Assembly (NCBI GenBank): GCA_012522875.1
Contig: JAAYJP010000152.1
Location: forward strand, 1-18,914
DNA: 18,914 nucleotides
Source of the DNA: Clostridiales bacterium
GTDB lineage: Bacteria > Bacillota > Clostridia > Christensenellales > Aristaeellaceae
Direction: 5' to 3'
Shown here: piece after piece, positions 8,137-15,417 of the stretch
Layout: each line of letters begins with the position of its first letter
Numbering within the stretch: position 1 is the first letter of the stretch
Position numbers and translations under genes: made by a program
The notes under the pieces: model-generated
The model's database searches: none
What the model saw: only the letters and a program-made list of their open reading frames with translations
Told to the model about the DNA's origin: nothing

Positions 8137-8166
8137 ATGCAGGGCTGGATATTTCCGGTCCTGCAT
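8137..8166. terminator. hairpin between convergent genes
   Basis: A 30-base inverted repeat forms a 13-bp stem (with two G-T wobbles) and a TATT loop, 17 bases after the cotH stop and 28 bases beyond the stop of the convergent GNAT-NUDIX gene. It has no long T-tract on either side, so its efficiency as an intrinsic terminator is uncertain, but its position suits termination of both transcripts. Confidence 0.6.
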
Positions 8167-8193
8167 TTAACCGCAGTCAATAATCAGGATGGC

Positions 8194-9099
8194 CTAGGGG
8201 TTCTGGGTGAAGGCACCGCTGCTCAGGAAAACCTCCGCCCTTCTGAGCAGTTGGCGTACATCCATAAATGACAGCTTTTTCATTGCCTGGTCATAGGGCA
8301 AAAGCTCCGCATCCACCACATCCCCTGTATAAAAACGCTGGGCAGCATCAAACCTTGCGAGAAAATAGTAAAAGTGCTTGAGCATTCCCCGCCCCTGGGG
8401 ATAGACCAACTCCCCCTCAAATCCGGGCACTATTTCAGCCCTTATCCCGGTCTCCTCATAGATTTCCCGCAGAGCCGCTTCCTCATTGCTCTCTCCCTGC
8501 TCCACATGGCCCTTGGGAAGCCCCGTGTTGCCGGAAAGCTCTGTCACCACAGCGTAAAGCCGCTGGCCGTCTTTTTCACAGAACAGCACTGCGCCGGAAG
8601 AATATTCATGGGCATACCCTGCATAGAGCGCTTCCCTGGTGAGGACGCAGGTATGCAACAGGAGGCCCCCTCCGGCATCCCGGCTTGCGGAAACCTCAAA
8701 GAGATTATGCTGGTAGAAACCCAGGGTATCCTCCCCGGTATCCACCCAGAGGCTTTCCAGCTGCAGGGAGCAAAAGGTTTCCACCAGCAGCCGCCGCCCC
8801 ATCCCCCGCTGCCTGAAACGGGGATCCACGGCCATCACCAGAAGGCGGCCCTTGCCGGCAGACTGCTCTTCCACCGCCATAATAGCGATGACTGTGCCCA
8901 TGCGGGTAAAGCCATATACATAATACTGGCGCATTGAATGCCATCCGGTCAGCATCCTGCCATACTGGTTTTTGTCCAGATGCCGGGTACAGGGAGCTAA
9001 AAGCGCCGAAACCCCGGGCATCTCCAATTTGTTCTTCAGGCTCATGAACGCCGTCTTTGGCCGCTGCTGAACCCCCCTGTCCGGCTGTTGGAAAGACAT
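8194..9099 (-). CDS. GNAT acetyltransferase-NUDIX hydrolase fusion
   Basis: This 301-residue protein has two domains. Residues about 30-155 look like a GNAT N-acetyltransferase: the acetyl-CoA loop is R96-Q-R-G-M-G101 after the strand LLVMAVDP, followed by a helix and a late LGFYQHNLFE motif. Residues about 165-295 are a NUDIX hydrolase with a perfect box, G197-x5-E203-x7-R211-E-I-Y-E-E-T-G-I219. The preceding LPKGHVEQGE resembles diadenosine polyphosphate/mRNA-decapping type NUDIX enzymes, but the substrate is undetermined. The ATG at 9099 has AAGGAG seven bases upstream; an internal Met at residue 19 is possible but has weaker support. It is transcribed alone from its own strong promoter and ends convergently with cotH. 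The combination suggests linked modification and clean-up of a nucleotide or CoA-type metabolite, which is inference only. Confidence 0.88.
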   Translation of the reverse strand: MSFQQPDRGVQQRPKTAFMSLKNKLEMPGVSALLAPCTRHLDKNQYGRMLTGWHSMRQYYVYGFTRMGTVIAIMAVEEQSAGKGRLLVMAVDPRFRQRGMGRRLLVETFCSLQLESLWVDTGEDTLGFYQHNLFEVSASRDAGGGLLLHTCVLTREALYAGYAHEYSSGAVLFCEKDGQRLYAVVTELSGNTGLPKGHVEQGESNEEAALREIYEETGIRAEIVPGFEGELVYPQGRGMLKHFYYFLARFDAAQRFYTGDVVDAELLPYDQAMKKLSFMDVRQLLRRAEVFLSSGAFTQNP

Positions 9100-9135
9100 T
9101 CGCCCTCTCCTTTTTCCATTGCGCTTTTCTGACTC

Positions 9136-9164
9136 ACTATAATGAACGCCTTGCTGCCTGTCAA
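9136..9164 (-). promoter_or_regulatory. strong sigma-A-type promoter for the GNAT-NUDIX gene
   Basis: Read on the minus strand there is a perfect TTGACA (9159-9164), a 17-bp spacer and TATAGT (9136-9141), ending 36 bases before the ATG. This is the best consensus promoter in the window. Confidence 0.8.
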
Positions 9165-9208
9165 TCGCCCGCTTTTATGTCCATCTTTTTCCGGCGTCTA
9201 TTTCATGG

Positions 9209-9214
9209 TATAAT
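9209..9214 (+). promoter_or_regulatory. extended -10 promoter for the PucR-S41 unit
   Basis: TATAAT is preceded by TGG, giving the TGn extension of an extended -10 element; the -35 region is only T-rich. It lies 35 bases upstream of the chosen GTG start of the regulator. The divergent promoter of the GNAT-NUDIX gene lies about 50 bp away, so the two could be co-regulated. Confidence 0.65.
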
Positions 9215-9248
9215 ACGCAATAGAATCTTAAGAAAGCGGGGGAACAGG

Positions 9249-10328
9249 GTGCATCAGGAGGTGCTCAGAGAAACCTGCGATGTAATATCCAGGCTCAATA
9301 CGCCCGTGTTTCTGCTGGATGGAAAGGGCTCGTGCCTCTTCCCGCGGCAGTTGGAGTCCTTCATCCTCCCAGAGGGCCTTGAACCCGGTGCCTGCCAAGC
9401 ACAAAACGGCTATCTTTTCCTGCTCCTGCCGCTTCTGTCAGGTGAAGCGCTGGCGACAAGGGACTCCCCTGGGGCGGCTGATTTCCTGCATCTGACATCC
9501 GCCATGATACAGGCTGTCAGCCAATTCCATGGGGGGGGAAGGGAGCGGGACAGTGCCCTCAAACACCTTCTGCAAGGCCGGCTGAGCCCGCCGGAGGAGT
9601 CAGCGGTCGCCAGGCAGCATCAACTGGCGGAGCGCTTCCCCCGATGCGTGCTGCTCATTACCCTGGAGAAGGCGGATCCGGAAGGTGCCAAAGCAATGCT
9701 TGAAAAAGTCCTCCCCGCCCAGGAGGGGGATCTGTTGGTAGGCATCAGCCGGAACACTGCCGCTCTGATTAGGGGCATGGTGGGCGAAAGCGCTGAGGAA
9801 ATAGGTGAGTACGCTGCCGCTCTGCAGGACACGCTGATGAATGAGTTGGGCCAGCAAGCCACCATCGGCATCGGCGAAACCGTTCCCAGCCTCTCGTCCC
9901 TGCCATTATCGTATAGCCAGGCCAAATCTTCCATTGGCCTAAGCCACTTATATCCCCAGGAAAGCGGCGTGTATGAGCACCGCCGCCTGCTTCTTGAGCG
10001 TTTTCTGTTTCAAACGCCCCCGGATATGGCAGCCGGGTATTATTCCCAGCTGTTCAATCGGAAAACTGCGAAACTTCTCAATGAAGACATGCTCAACACC
10101 ATTACCGTTTTCCTTGAAAAAGACCTGAACCTCTCAGACGCCTCACGGGAGCTGTTTATCCACCGAAACACCCTGGTTTACCGCCTGGACAAGGTGCAAA
10201 AACAACTGGGGCTTGACCTGAGGAAATTTCACGACGCAATGACATTTAAACTGCTGCTGGATTTGAAAAAAAGCGCCAGCATGCTGCCCGGCGCCGGCCC
10301 GGTAAAGCCGGTGAAAGGAACACCATGA
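9249..10328 (+). CDS. PucR/CdaR-family transcriptional regulator
   Basis: This 359-residue regulator ends in a PucR-type helix-turn-helix domain (about 279-339): L293-N-L-S-D-A-S-R-E-L-F then I304-H-R-N-T-L-V-Y-R-L, the classic recognition helix of the family, followed by LDLRKFHDAMTFKLLLDL. The central part (about 130-240) resembles the divergent GGDEF-like domain typical of CdaR relatives (IGIGETVPSLSSLPLSYSQAK). The N-terminal sensor is short, roughly 60-90 residues, compared with full sugar-diacid-recognition domains. The GTG at 9249 is chosen: it lies downstream of a TATAAT promoter and has a G-rich site upstream; a longer in-frame extension would run through the promoters. Its last codons overlap the start of the S41 protease gene by ATGA, so the two are translationally coupled. 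Its effector and targets are unknown; autoregulation of the operon is plausible. Confidence 0.85.
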   Translation: MHQEVLRETCDVISRLNTPVFLLDGKGSCLFPRQLESFILPEGLEPGACQAQNGYLFLLLPLLSGEALATRDSPGAADFLHLTSAMIQAVSQFHGGGRERDSALKHLLQGRLSPPEESAVARQHQLAERFPRCVLLITLEKADPEGAKAMLEKVLPAQEGDLLVGISRNTAALIRGMVGESAEEIGEYAAALQDTLMNELGQQATIGIGETVPSLSSLPLSYSQAKSSIGLSHLYPQESGVYEHRRLLLERFLFQTPPDMAAGYYSQLFNRKTAKLLNEDMLNTITVFLEKDLNLSDASRELFIHRNTLVYRLDKVQKQLGLDLRKFHDAMTFKLLLDLKKSASMLPGAGPVKPVKGTP

Positions 10329-11542
10329 AGGACAGACGCCGCGCCCTTTGGCTGGCCTTGGCCCTTGCAGCCGTTCTCCTGTTGCCTATGCTGAGCGCTT
10401 CCTCTTTTTGGCAGAACAACCCGGCTGAGGTTGGGGACACTGTCACCATTTCCCGGAAGGAATATGAGCGCCTGAAGCAATACGAGCTTCTGGATGAGGT
10501 AAAAAATTATGTGGATACCTACTTCTATGAGGAGCCGGATCAGCAGCTGCTGATGGACGGCGCAATCCAGGGCTTGCTCTCAGGCTTGAACGATGCCTAT
10601 TCCTTCTACTACCCGGAAGAAGCCTGGACCCAGATGCACGAGGAGGATGAGGGAAAATACGCAGGCATAGGGGTTCAGATGCTGGGAGACTATGACAGCG
10701 GTGCGGTCACCATCACCCGGGTCTTCCGGAACACCCCCGCCGAGGCAGCGGGGCTTAAGAAGGGCGATGTTTTCCTGACCGTGGAGGACATCCAGGTCAC
10801 CACCGCCACCATGCAGGACGCGGTAAACATCATGCGCGGCATCCCGGGTGAAAAAGTGCATATCGAGGTGGTTCGCCAGGGCGAGGTTCTGCCTTTTGAC
10901 CTGATCAAGGCGGAGATCACCGTTAACCGTGTGGAATATATGATGCTGGATCACCAGGTGGGTTACATCGTGCTCTTTGAGTTTGCCGGCGGCAGCGCAG
11001 AAGCTTTCACAGCTGCCTATCAGGAACTAACGGCGCAAGGGATGAATGCGCTGATTGTTGACCTGAGGGACAACCCGGGAGGCTGGGTGGACGACGGAGT
11101 AAAAATCGCTGACCTGTTTTTGGACCATAAACTCATTTACTACGCCGAAGACCGGGCTGGAAGCCAGGAGAAATTCTACACCACCAACGGGAAGGATGAT
11201 ATTCCGCTGGTATTCCTGGTCAATGAGAACTCAGCCTCTTCATCTGAAATCGTCACCGCAGCCCTCAAGGACTATAAGCGGGCCACGGTAATCGGTGAGA
11301 AGACCTTTGGCAAGGGCATCATCCAGTATGTGATTCCGCTGTCCGACAACAAGTCCGGCTTTCAGTTCACCTATGCCCAATACTTCTCCCCCCTGGGTTA
11401 CAAAGTCCACAAGGAGGGCGTTGTTCCGGATATTATTGTTGAGATGCCTGAAGATCTGAAGAGTATGTTCTTTGAACTGGGTGATATGACGGATCCGCAG
11501 CTGGCCCGGGCTTATGAAGAGGCCAGGAAGTTCGGCGAATAG
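10325..11542 (+). CDS. S41 family C-terminal processing peptidase (CtpA/CtpB-like)
   Basis: This 405-residue protease is membrane anchored or secreted, through a hydrophobic segment at about residues 8-25 after KDRRR. A PDZ domain follows (about 107-195, with GIGVQM and AAGLKKGDV), then the S41 catalytic domain (about 200-375). The catalytic triad matches the Ser-25-Lys-4-Gln spacing of Prc/CtpB: S305 in ENSASSSE, K330 in TFGKG and Q334. The family cleaves proteins near the C terminus outside the cytoplasm; CtpB acts in sporulation signalling in Bacillus, and others process cell-wall enzymes. The length is typical. AAAGGA lies five bases before the ATG, which overlaps the stop of the regulator gene. 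A strong terminator follows, making this a two-gene operon. Which protein it processes is unknown. Confidence 0.94.
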   Translation: MKDRRRALWLALALAAVLLLPMLSASSFWQNNPAEVGDTVTISRKEYERLKQYELLDEVKNYVDTYFYEEPDQQLLMDGAIQGLLSGLNDAYSFYYPEEAWTQMHEEDEGKYAGIGVQMLGDYDSGAVTITRVFRNTPAEAAGLKKGDVFLTVEDIQVTTATMQDAVNIMRGIPGEKVHIEVVRQGEVLPFDLIKAEITVNRVEYMMLDHQVGYIVLFEFAGGSAEAFTAAYQELTAQGMNALIVDLRDNPGGWVDDGVKIADLFLDHKLIYYAEDRAGSQEKFYTTNGKDDIPLVFLVNENSASSSEIVTAALKDYKRATVIGEKTFGKGIIQYVIPLSDNKSGFQFTYAQYFSPLGYKVHKEGVVPDIIVEMPEDLKSMFFELGDMTDPQLARAYEEARKFGE

Positions 11543-11558
11543 CCCCTGGAAAAACAGT

Positions 11559-11600
11559 AAACGGGGAGGGGTCCCGCGAGGAAGCCCTCCCTGTTTGTTT
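11559..11600. terminator. strong bidirectional rho-independent terminator
   Basis: AAACGGGGAGGG (11559-11570) pairs with CCCTCCCTGTTT (11585-11596), a 12-bp stem with one G-T pair and a 14-base loop, followed by GTTT. On the minus strand the stem is followed by ACTGTTTTT. It lies between the stop of the S41 gene and the stop of the convergent coiled-coil gene and probably ends both operons. Confidence 0.85.
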
Positions 11601-11610
11601 GCATAAATCC

Positions 11611-12258
11611 TTACTGGCTGTCTATGTCCTCATAGTGCTGTTGGGTCCCGGCCACATTCTGGCGAATGGCGCGCAGGTCATTGAGCTGGGAAGAGAGGCT
11701 GGCGTCAATATGTTCCAAAAGGCTGTCCAACTCCTGCTGGGTCTGTCCGCGCAGGGCTTGGGCATGCTGGTTGGCGTTCTCCAAAAGTTCCTGTGCCTGG
11801 GACTCCGCGCGTGCCAATACAGTGGTTTTGCTCACCAACTCATCCGCCTGGGCCCTTGCGTCTTCGATCATGTTCTGGGCGCGGGCTTGAGCGTCAGCCA
11901 CCACAGCGTTTGCCTCCTCCTCCGCCTTGGCGCGCAGGTCAGCGTAGTAACCGTCAGCATTTTGTTTGGTGGATTGGGCATAGGCGTTGGCTTCCGTTAC
12001 CATGCCCTGGGCCTGGTTCTGGGCATCCTTCATGGACTCATCGGCTTTGTGCTGGGCGTCCAGAATGATGTGTTCCTCATTGTCCACGATCTTCTGGGCT
12101 GCGTCCAGCTGCGGGTCATAGGCGGAAATGATGCGTTTTACCAAATCAATTCCCGCATTTTGGTTGATCATTGCCGTATCCGTCAGCGGGATTTTTTTAG
12201 CGTTTTTAATCAACAACATCAACTCATCCGCCAGGGCAAACACTTCTGTTCTAGCCAT
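11611..12258 (-). CDS. SepIVA-like coiled-coil protein
   Basis: This 215-residue protein has no membrane segment. An N-terminal region (1-50) with ALADELMLLIKNAKKIPLTD is followed by a long alanine-, glutamate- and glutamine-rich coiled coil (about 50-200) with repeats of the AxAxA(Q/E) kind, such as AQARAQNMIEDARAQADELV. The same N-terminal pattern (a short helix, then 'IPLT' or 'VPMT') and the alanine-rich coil are seen in a family often annotated 'ATPase' beside coaD in Clostridia, and in mycobacterial SepIVA, a DivIVA-related division protein. No nucleotide-binding motif is visible, so the 'ATPase' label is not supported here. The start at 12258 has AAGGAGG eight bases upstream. It is the last gene of the alr-coaD operon. 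A role in polar growth, division or envelope organisation is likely but inferred. Confidence 0.75.
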   Translation of the reverse strand: MARTEVFALADELMLLIKNAKKIPLTDTAMINQNAGIDLVKRIISAYDPQLDAAQKIVDNEEHIILDAQHKADESMKDAQNQAQGMVTEANAYAQSTKQNADGYYADLRAKAEEEANAVVADAQARAQNMIEDARAQADELVSKTTVLARAESQAQELLENANQHAQALRGQTQQELDSLLEHIDASLSSQLNDLRAIRQNVAGTQQHYEDIDSQ

Positions 12259-12288
12259 ACTGGGTACCTCCTTATCCTGATGGGAAAA

Positions 12289-12768
12289 TCATGTATCGTG
12301 AAAGCGCGCGCGCACCATTTCCGCGGCGCCCGCGGGCACAAAAGCACTGAGGTCCCCCCCAAAGCGGGCAATCTGCCTGACCAGCGATGAGGATACGCCA
12401 CCCAGCCCGTTGGACGCCGGCAGGAAGATGGTCTCAAGCCCGGGCAGCATAGCGGTGTTGGCCCAGGCCATGGCTGTCTCATTCTCCAGGTCATTTCCTC
12501 CCCGGACACCCCGGACAATCAGTCCAGCACCCAATTCCCGCGCCAGATCAACCAACAGGCCTGTAAATGTCAGCACCTGAACACCGGGAAAACCCCCGCA
12601 GGCGGATTTTACCATATCCAGCCGCTCCTGCAAGGGAAAAACGCTCTCTTTGTCCGGGTTGATAAGGACAGCGACAAACAACTCATCACAGATGGCCGCC
12701 GCGCGGCGGATCAGGTCCAGATGTCCCAGGGTGATGGGGTCAAAACTGCCAGGGAAAATGGCTTTCAT
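12289..12768 (-). CDS. coaD: phosphopantetheine adenylyltransferase
   Basis: This enzyme transfers AMP from ATP to 4'-phosphopantetheine, giving dephospho-CoA, the penultimate step of coenzyme A synthesis in the cytoplasm. The 159-residue length is standard. The nucleotidyltransferase signature is near the N terminus: G7-S-F-D-P-I-T-L-G-H16, with H16 in the TxGH motif. K40, the V85-R-G-V-R block and the C-terminal V125-S-S-S-L-V-R motif, which binds the ATP phosphates, are all present. The ATG at 12768 overlaps the rsmD stop by four bases (ATGA), and GGAGG lies seven bases upstream, within rsmD. The rsmD-coaD pair is conserved in many Bacillota, which supports both calls. Confidence 0.97.
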   Translation of the reverse strand: MKAIFPGSFDPITLGHLDLIRRAAAICDELFVAVLINPDKESVFPLQERLDMVKSACGGFPGVQVLTFTGLLVDLARELGAGLIVRGVRGGNDLENETAMAWANTAMLPGLETIFLPASNGLGGVSSSLVRQIARFGGDLSAFVPAGAAEMVRARFHDT

Positions 12769-13337
12769 GTCGGATCCTCCGAAGATGTGGTGATGAGGGT
12801 TATGGAAGTCTCCCCGTAACGGCGGCTGCGGAAAACTCCCGTCCCTTGGAGCAGCGGGACCGCCTCCCGGCTGCTATGTTCCAACGCGATGGTTCCACCC
12901 GCAGCCAGGGTTCGGCGGGATAAAATTTCGTCCATCACCGGGGCTTTCTCCATCTCGTAGGGGGGATCCAGCAGGATCAGGTCAAACTGCTGCCCCGCTG
13001 CTGCCAACTGCTCCAGCACCTTGTGCCAGTCCAACTGCAGGAATTCACATCGTCCCGCTGCCTTGAGCATACCTGCATTTTTGCGGATGACGGCCATGGC
13101 ACGGGCCGCACAATCGCAGAAGGTGGCTTTTATGGCGCCGCGGCTGAGTGCCTCAAACCCCAAAGCGCCGCTGCCGGCAAAGAGATCCAGCACCCTTGCC
13201 CCCTCACAGGCACCCTGAAGCATATTGAAGAGCGCTTCCCGCACGATGGCACGGGTTGGGCGGGTATCCGTGCCTTCGGGGGCAAAGAGCCTGCGGGATC
13301 GATACTCGCCGCCGGTCAGCACCAGAGAGGGCTTCAC
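12765..13337 (-). CDS. rsmD: 16S rRNA (guanine966-N2)-methyltransferase
   Basis: RsmD methylates G966 of 16S rRNA using S-adenosylmethionine. The 190-residue protein begins MKPSLVLTGGEYRSRRL, followed by T25-R-P-T28, the SAM-binding loop D51-L-F-A-G-S-G-A-L-G-F-E and the catalytic D124-P-P-Y127. The C-terminal YGETSITL also matches the family. The GTG start at 13337 is chosen because it overlaps the stop of the upstream membrane-protein gene (GTGA), it gives the standard length, and the N-terminal strand starts right there. A longer reading frame upstream only shadows the neighbouring gene. No strong ribosome site sits at the usual distance, so translation probably depends on coupling. Its end overlaps coaD. 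Confidence 0.95.
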   Translation of the reverse strand: MKPSLVLTGGEYRSRRLFAPEGTDTRPTRAIVREALFNMLQGACEGARVLDLFAGSGALGFEALSRGAIKATFCDCAARAMAVIRKNAGMLKAAGRCEFLQLDWHKVLEQLAAAGQQFDLILLDPPYEMEKAPVMDEILSRRTLAAGGTIALEHSSREAVPLLQGTGVFRSRRYGETSITLITTSSEDPT

Positions 13338-14134
13338 AGGAGTTGTTTGTTCTCCCGGGCAACCTGTTTTGCCCGGGTCTCCCGGCGGCGTTTCCGGCTG
13401 TGGCTTGTTGCGATGCCTCCATGCACCATGGCACGAAGCCTTTCTCCCTGCCGGTAGCCCACACCATACCACAGGGGCGCAATCATCACCAGAATGGGAG
13501 AGAGCCGTTCCACCCACAGAATGCCCGGGGCATTGTGAGCGCCCACAAGATTGACAAAGGGAAATACCAAAAGCCTCACGATAAGCCTCAGCGCATCCAC
13601 AAACCCAAAGAAGATGTGCTGCTGATAGTAGCCCAGCGCCAGGCCGATGTCCGCCCGGGACCGGTAACCCTCAAGCCATGCCGGCAGCACACCCAGGCTG
13701 TAGGTGGCAAGCCTTGTCAAAGGGGCATAAATGAGGCAAATCAGCACAAAAGGCGCCGCGCCAACAAGCACCGTGAAAAACCCCTTGGCGGGGTGGAAAC
13801 AGCGGTCAATGTCCTTCCCGGGGATGTTTTTCCCCTCTTCATGGCGAACATGGGCAATCTCCGCGAAAGCGACATCCCCCTCCCCCACATGTGCGCCTTC
13901 AGAATAATACACAAGCCCCATCAGGCCCAGCAAAGCCAGGTTGATCAAGACCCTCATCCAGGGGATATCAACACTCAGCAACTGCCCTATAAAGAAAAAC
14001 GCAAAGGCACTCATGACCAAATAGCCCGCTATCCGGCCGGATCGTCTGGCAGCGAGGCGGCTTGCCCTATGGCCTTTCAGCCAGGGCTTGTAAACCAGTT
14101 TTGGACCCTTTTTGGCGGATGCCCCTTTATCCAT
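13334..14134 (-). CDS. polytopic membrane protein of unknown function
   Basis: I do not recognise this 266-residue protein. It has a basic N terminus and about five hydrophobic segments (roughly residues 36-54, 58-77, 119-140, 177-197 and 211-226). A loop at 78-115 contains EGAHVGEGDVAFAE and several charged residues. A very basic cytoplasmic tail (about 245-266, with SRKRRRETRAK) follows the last segment. I chose the ATG at 14134 because GAGGG lies six bases upstream; an earlier ATG at 14146 overlaps the alr stop (ATGA) but has no ribosome site, and it would add only four residues. It sits between alr and rsmD, with its own stop overlapping the rsmD start, so it belongs to the operon. The basic tail could bind nucleic acid or lipid headgroups. 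No function can be given. Confidence 0.72.
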   Translation of the reverse strand: MDKGASAKKGPKLVYKPWLKGHRASRLAARRSGRIAGYLVMSAFAFFFIGQLLSVDIPWMRVLINLALLGLMGLVYYSEGAHVGEGDVAFAEIAHVRHEEGKNIPGKDIDRCFHPAKGFFTVLVGAAPFVLICLIYAPLTRLATYSLGVLPAWLEGYRSRADIGLALGYYQQHIFFGFVDALRLIVRLLVFPFVNLVGAHNAPGILWVERLSPILVMIAPLWYGVGYRQGERLRAMVHGGIATSHSRKRRRETRAKQVARENKQLL

Positions 14135-14142
14135 CGACACCC

Positions 14143-15237
14143 TCATTCCACATATATCCGGGGCACGCGCTGGCTTATCGCCAGCAGCACCTCATAAGAG
14201 ATGGTACCCATCCAACCCGCAATCTCATCGGCCAGGATATGCTCCTCTCCCTGTTGGCCAAGAAGCACCGCATTGTCACCTGCATAGACAGGGCCGGCTC
14301 CTGACACATCCACCATCATCTGATCCATACACAGCCTGCCGATGATGGGGCAGCGGCGGCCGTTGACCAGAACCTGGCCCTTTCCGGAAAGGCTGCGTGA
14401 ATAGCCATCCCCGTAACCCACGGCGATAGTAGCCACCTTGACCGGCCTCTTAGCCCGATAGGTAACGCCATAGCCCACTGCTTCTCCTGTCCCGATGTCC
14501 TTAACATGGGTGATCTCAGCCTCCCAGGTGAGGACAGGACGTATCGCCTCGCTGTAGGCAACGGACAGATATCCAAAGAGCGAAATGCCCGCGCGCACCA
14601 TGTCAAAACGGGCCTCAGGGCGTGGCAGTGTGGCGCTGGCGGCAGCATGGATCAGCAGCCCGGGGGGCAAGAGGGTTAACATATCGCCAAAACGCGCCAA
14701 CTGCCCGTCGTTAAAGCGGGTGTCCGGGTTCCCCCCGTCGGCGAAGTGGGTGAAAGCACCGGTGATTTTTACTCCCCGGGCGGGGCAAGCCGCTTCCAAT
14801 AAGGCCACAAGCTCCTGCTCAGTTTTCACCCCTACCCGGTTCATCCCGGTGTCCAGCTTAACATGCGCGCGGGCTTCAAGGCCGGAGGCAATTGCTGCGG
14901 CCTGCAAAGCCTGAATGTGATCGGGCGTGAACACCGACAGCGTGAGGCCGCAGCGCACAGCTGCAAGAGCCCCGGCGGCATTCACCGGCGCCAGCACCAG
15001 GATAGGAAGCCGGATACCGGCCTCACGCAGGAATTCTCCTTCCTCAGTGATGGCAACGCCCAGCCAGTCCGCCCCCGCTTTTTCCGCCGCCCGCGCCACA
15101 GGCAAAAGGCCATGGCCGTAGGCGCTGGCCTTGACCACGGCCAACAGCTTGACATCAGGGCCCATCATGCGCCGGACAGCCCCCACATTGGCAGCGTAGG
15201 CTCCCAGGTCTACACGGGCGAAAGTACGTCTGTACAT
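14143..15237 (-). CDS. alr: alanine racemase
   Basis: This pyridoxal-phosphate enzyme interconverts L- and D-alanine, supplying D-alanine for peptidoglycan. The 364-residue length is normal. The PLP lysine is K36 in AVVKASAYGHG; most family members have N rather than S after KA. The substrate-binding region KLDTGMNRVG (127-136) is present. Y256 in GYGVTY corresponds to the second catalytic base by spacing to C303-M-D. R215 in MVRAGISLFGY, GYGDGYSR and TISYEVL are all present. The ATG at 15237 has AAGGA six bases upstream, and a promoter lies further back. It is the first gene of the alr-membrane-rsmD-coaD-coiled-coil operon, coupled by an overlapping or near-overlapping junction to the membrane protein. 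Confidence is high. Confidence 0.97.
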   Translation of the reverse strand: MYRRTFARVDLGAYAANVGAVRRMMGPDVKLLAVVKASAYGHGLLPVARAAEKAGADWLGVAITEEGEFLREAGIRLPILVLAPVNAAGALAAVRCGLTLSVFTPDHIQALQAAAIASGLEARAHVKLDTGMNRVGVKTEQELVALLEAACPARGVKITGAFTHFADGGNPDTRFNDGQLARFGDMLTLLPPGLLIHAAASATLPRPEARFDMVRAGISLFGYLSVAYSEAIRPVLTWEAEITHVKDIGTGEAVGYGVTYRAKRPVKVATIAVGYGDGYSRSLSGKGQVLVNGRRCPIIGRLCMDQMMVDVSGAGPVYAGDNAVLLGQQGEEHILADEIAGWMGTISYEVLLAISQRVPRIYVE

Positions 15238-15277
15238 GGCGTTTCCTTTTCGTCGCTAATCCTGATAATACCTATGC

Positions 15278-15305
15278 AGTATAACACAGACCCGCCAAAA
15301 CGCAA
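15278..15305 (-). promoter_or_regulatory. candidate promoter for the alr operon
   Basis: Read on the minus strand, TTGCGT (15300-15305) is followed after 16 bp by TATACT (15278-15283), 40 bases upstream of the alr ATG. The -35 box overlaps a perfect 10-bp palindrome, CGCAATTGCG at 15301-15310, which might be an operator. Confidence 0.5.
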
Positions 15306-15363
15306 TTGCGCCTATCGGGCCAGCCCATTGTGTGCGCGTGTCTGGCTGAAACCATGCAGGTGG

Positions 15364-15372
15364 TGGTATACT
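15364..15372 (+). promoter_or_regulatory. extended -10 promoter for the DUF2156 gene
   Basis: TGG followed by TATACT (15367-15372) makes an extended -10 element about 45 bases upstream of the chosen TTG start. The -35 region is poor. Its divergence from the alr promoter, about 60-100 bp away, gives a short shared regulatory region. Confidence 0.45.
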
Positions 15373-15417
15373 TTACGGGGCACTGCCCTTTATAGGAATA
15401 TGAAAGGTGTTATTCTA

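Noticed and set aside
9057..9248. N-terminal extension of the PucR-type regulator
   Set aside because: It would run through two promoters and part of the divergent gene, while the GTG at 9249 gives a family-like N terminus.
11599..12390. 263-codon plus-strand frame with repeated LGL/VLG stretches
   Set aside because: It is antisense to the alanine-rich coiled-coil gene; the hydrophobic repeats arise from complementing its GCN/CAG-rich codons.
13338..13517. N-terminal extension of RsmD
   Set aside because: It only repeats the overlapping frame of the membrane-protein gene; the GTG at 13337 gives the normal RsmD length.
14863..15417. N-terminal extension of the DUF2156 protein
   Set aside because: It overlaps alr antisense and crosses the promoter region; the product from 15418 begins where the family does.
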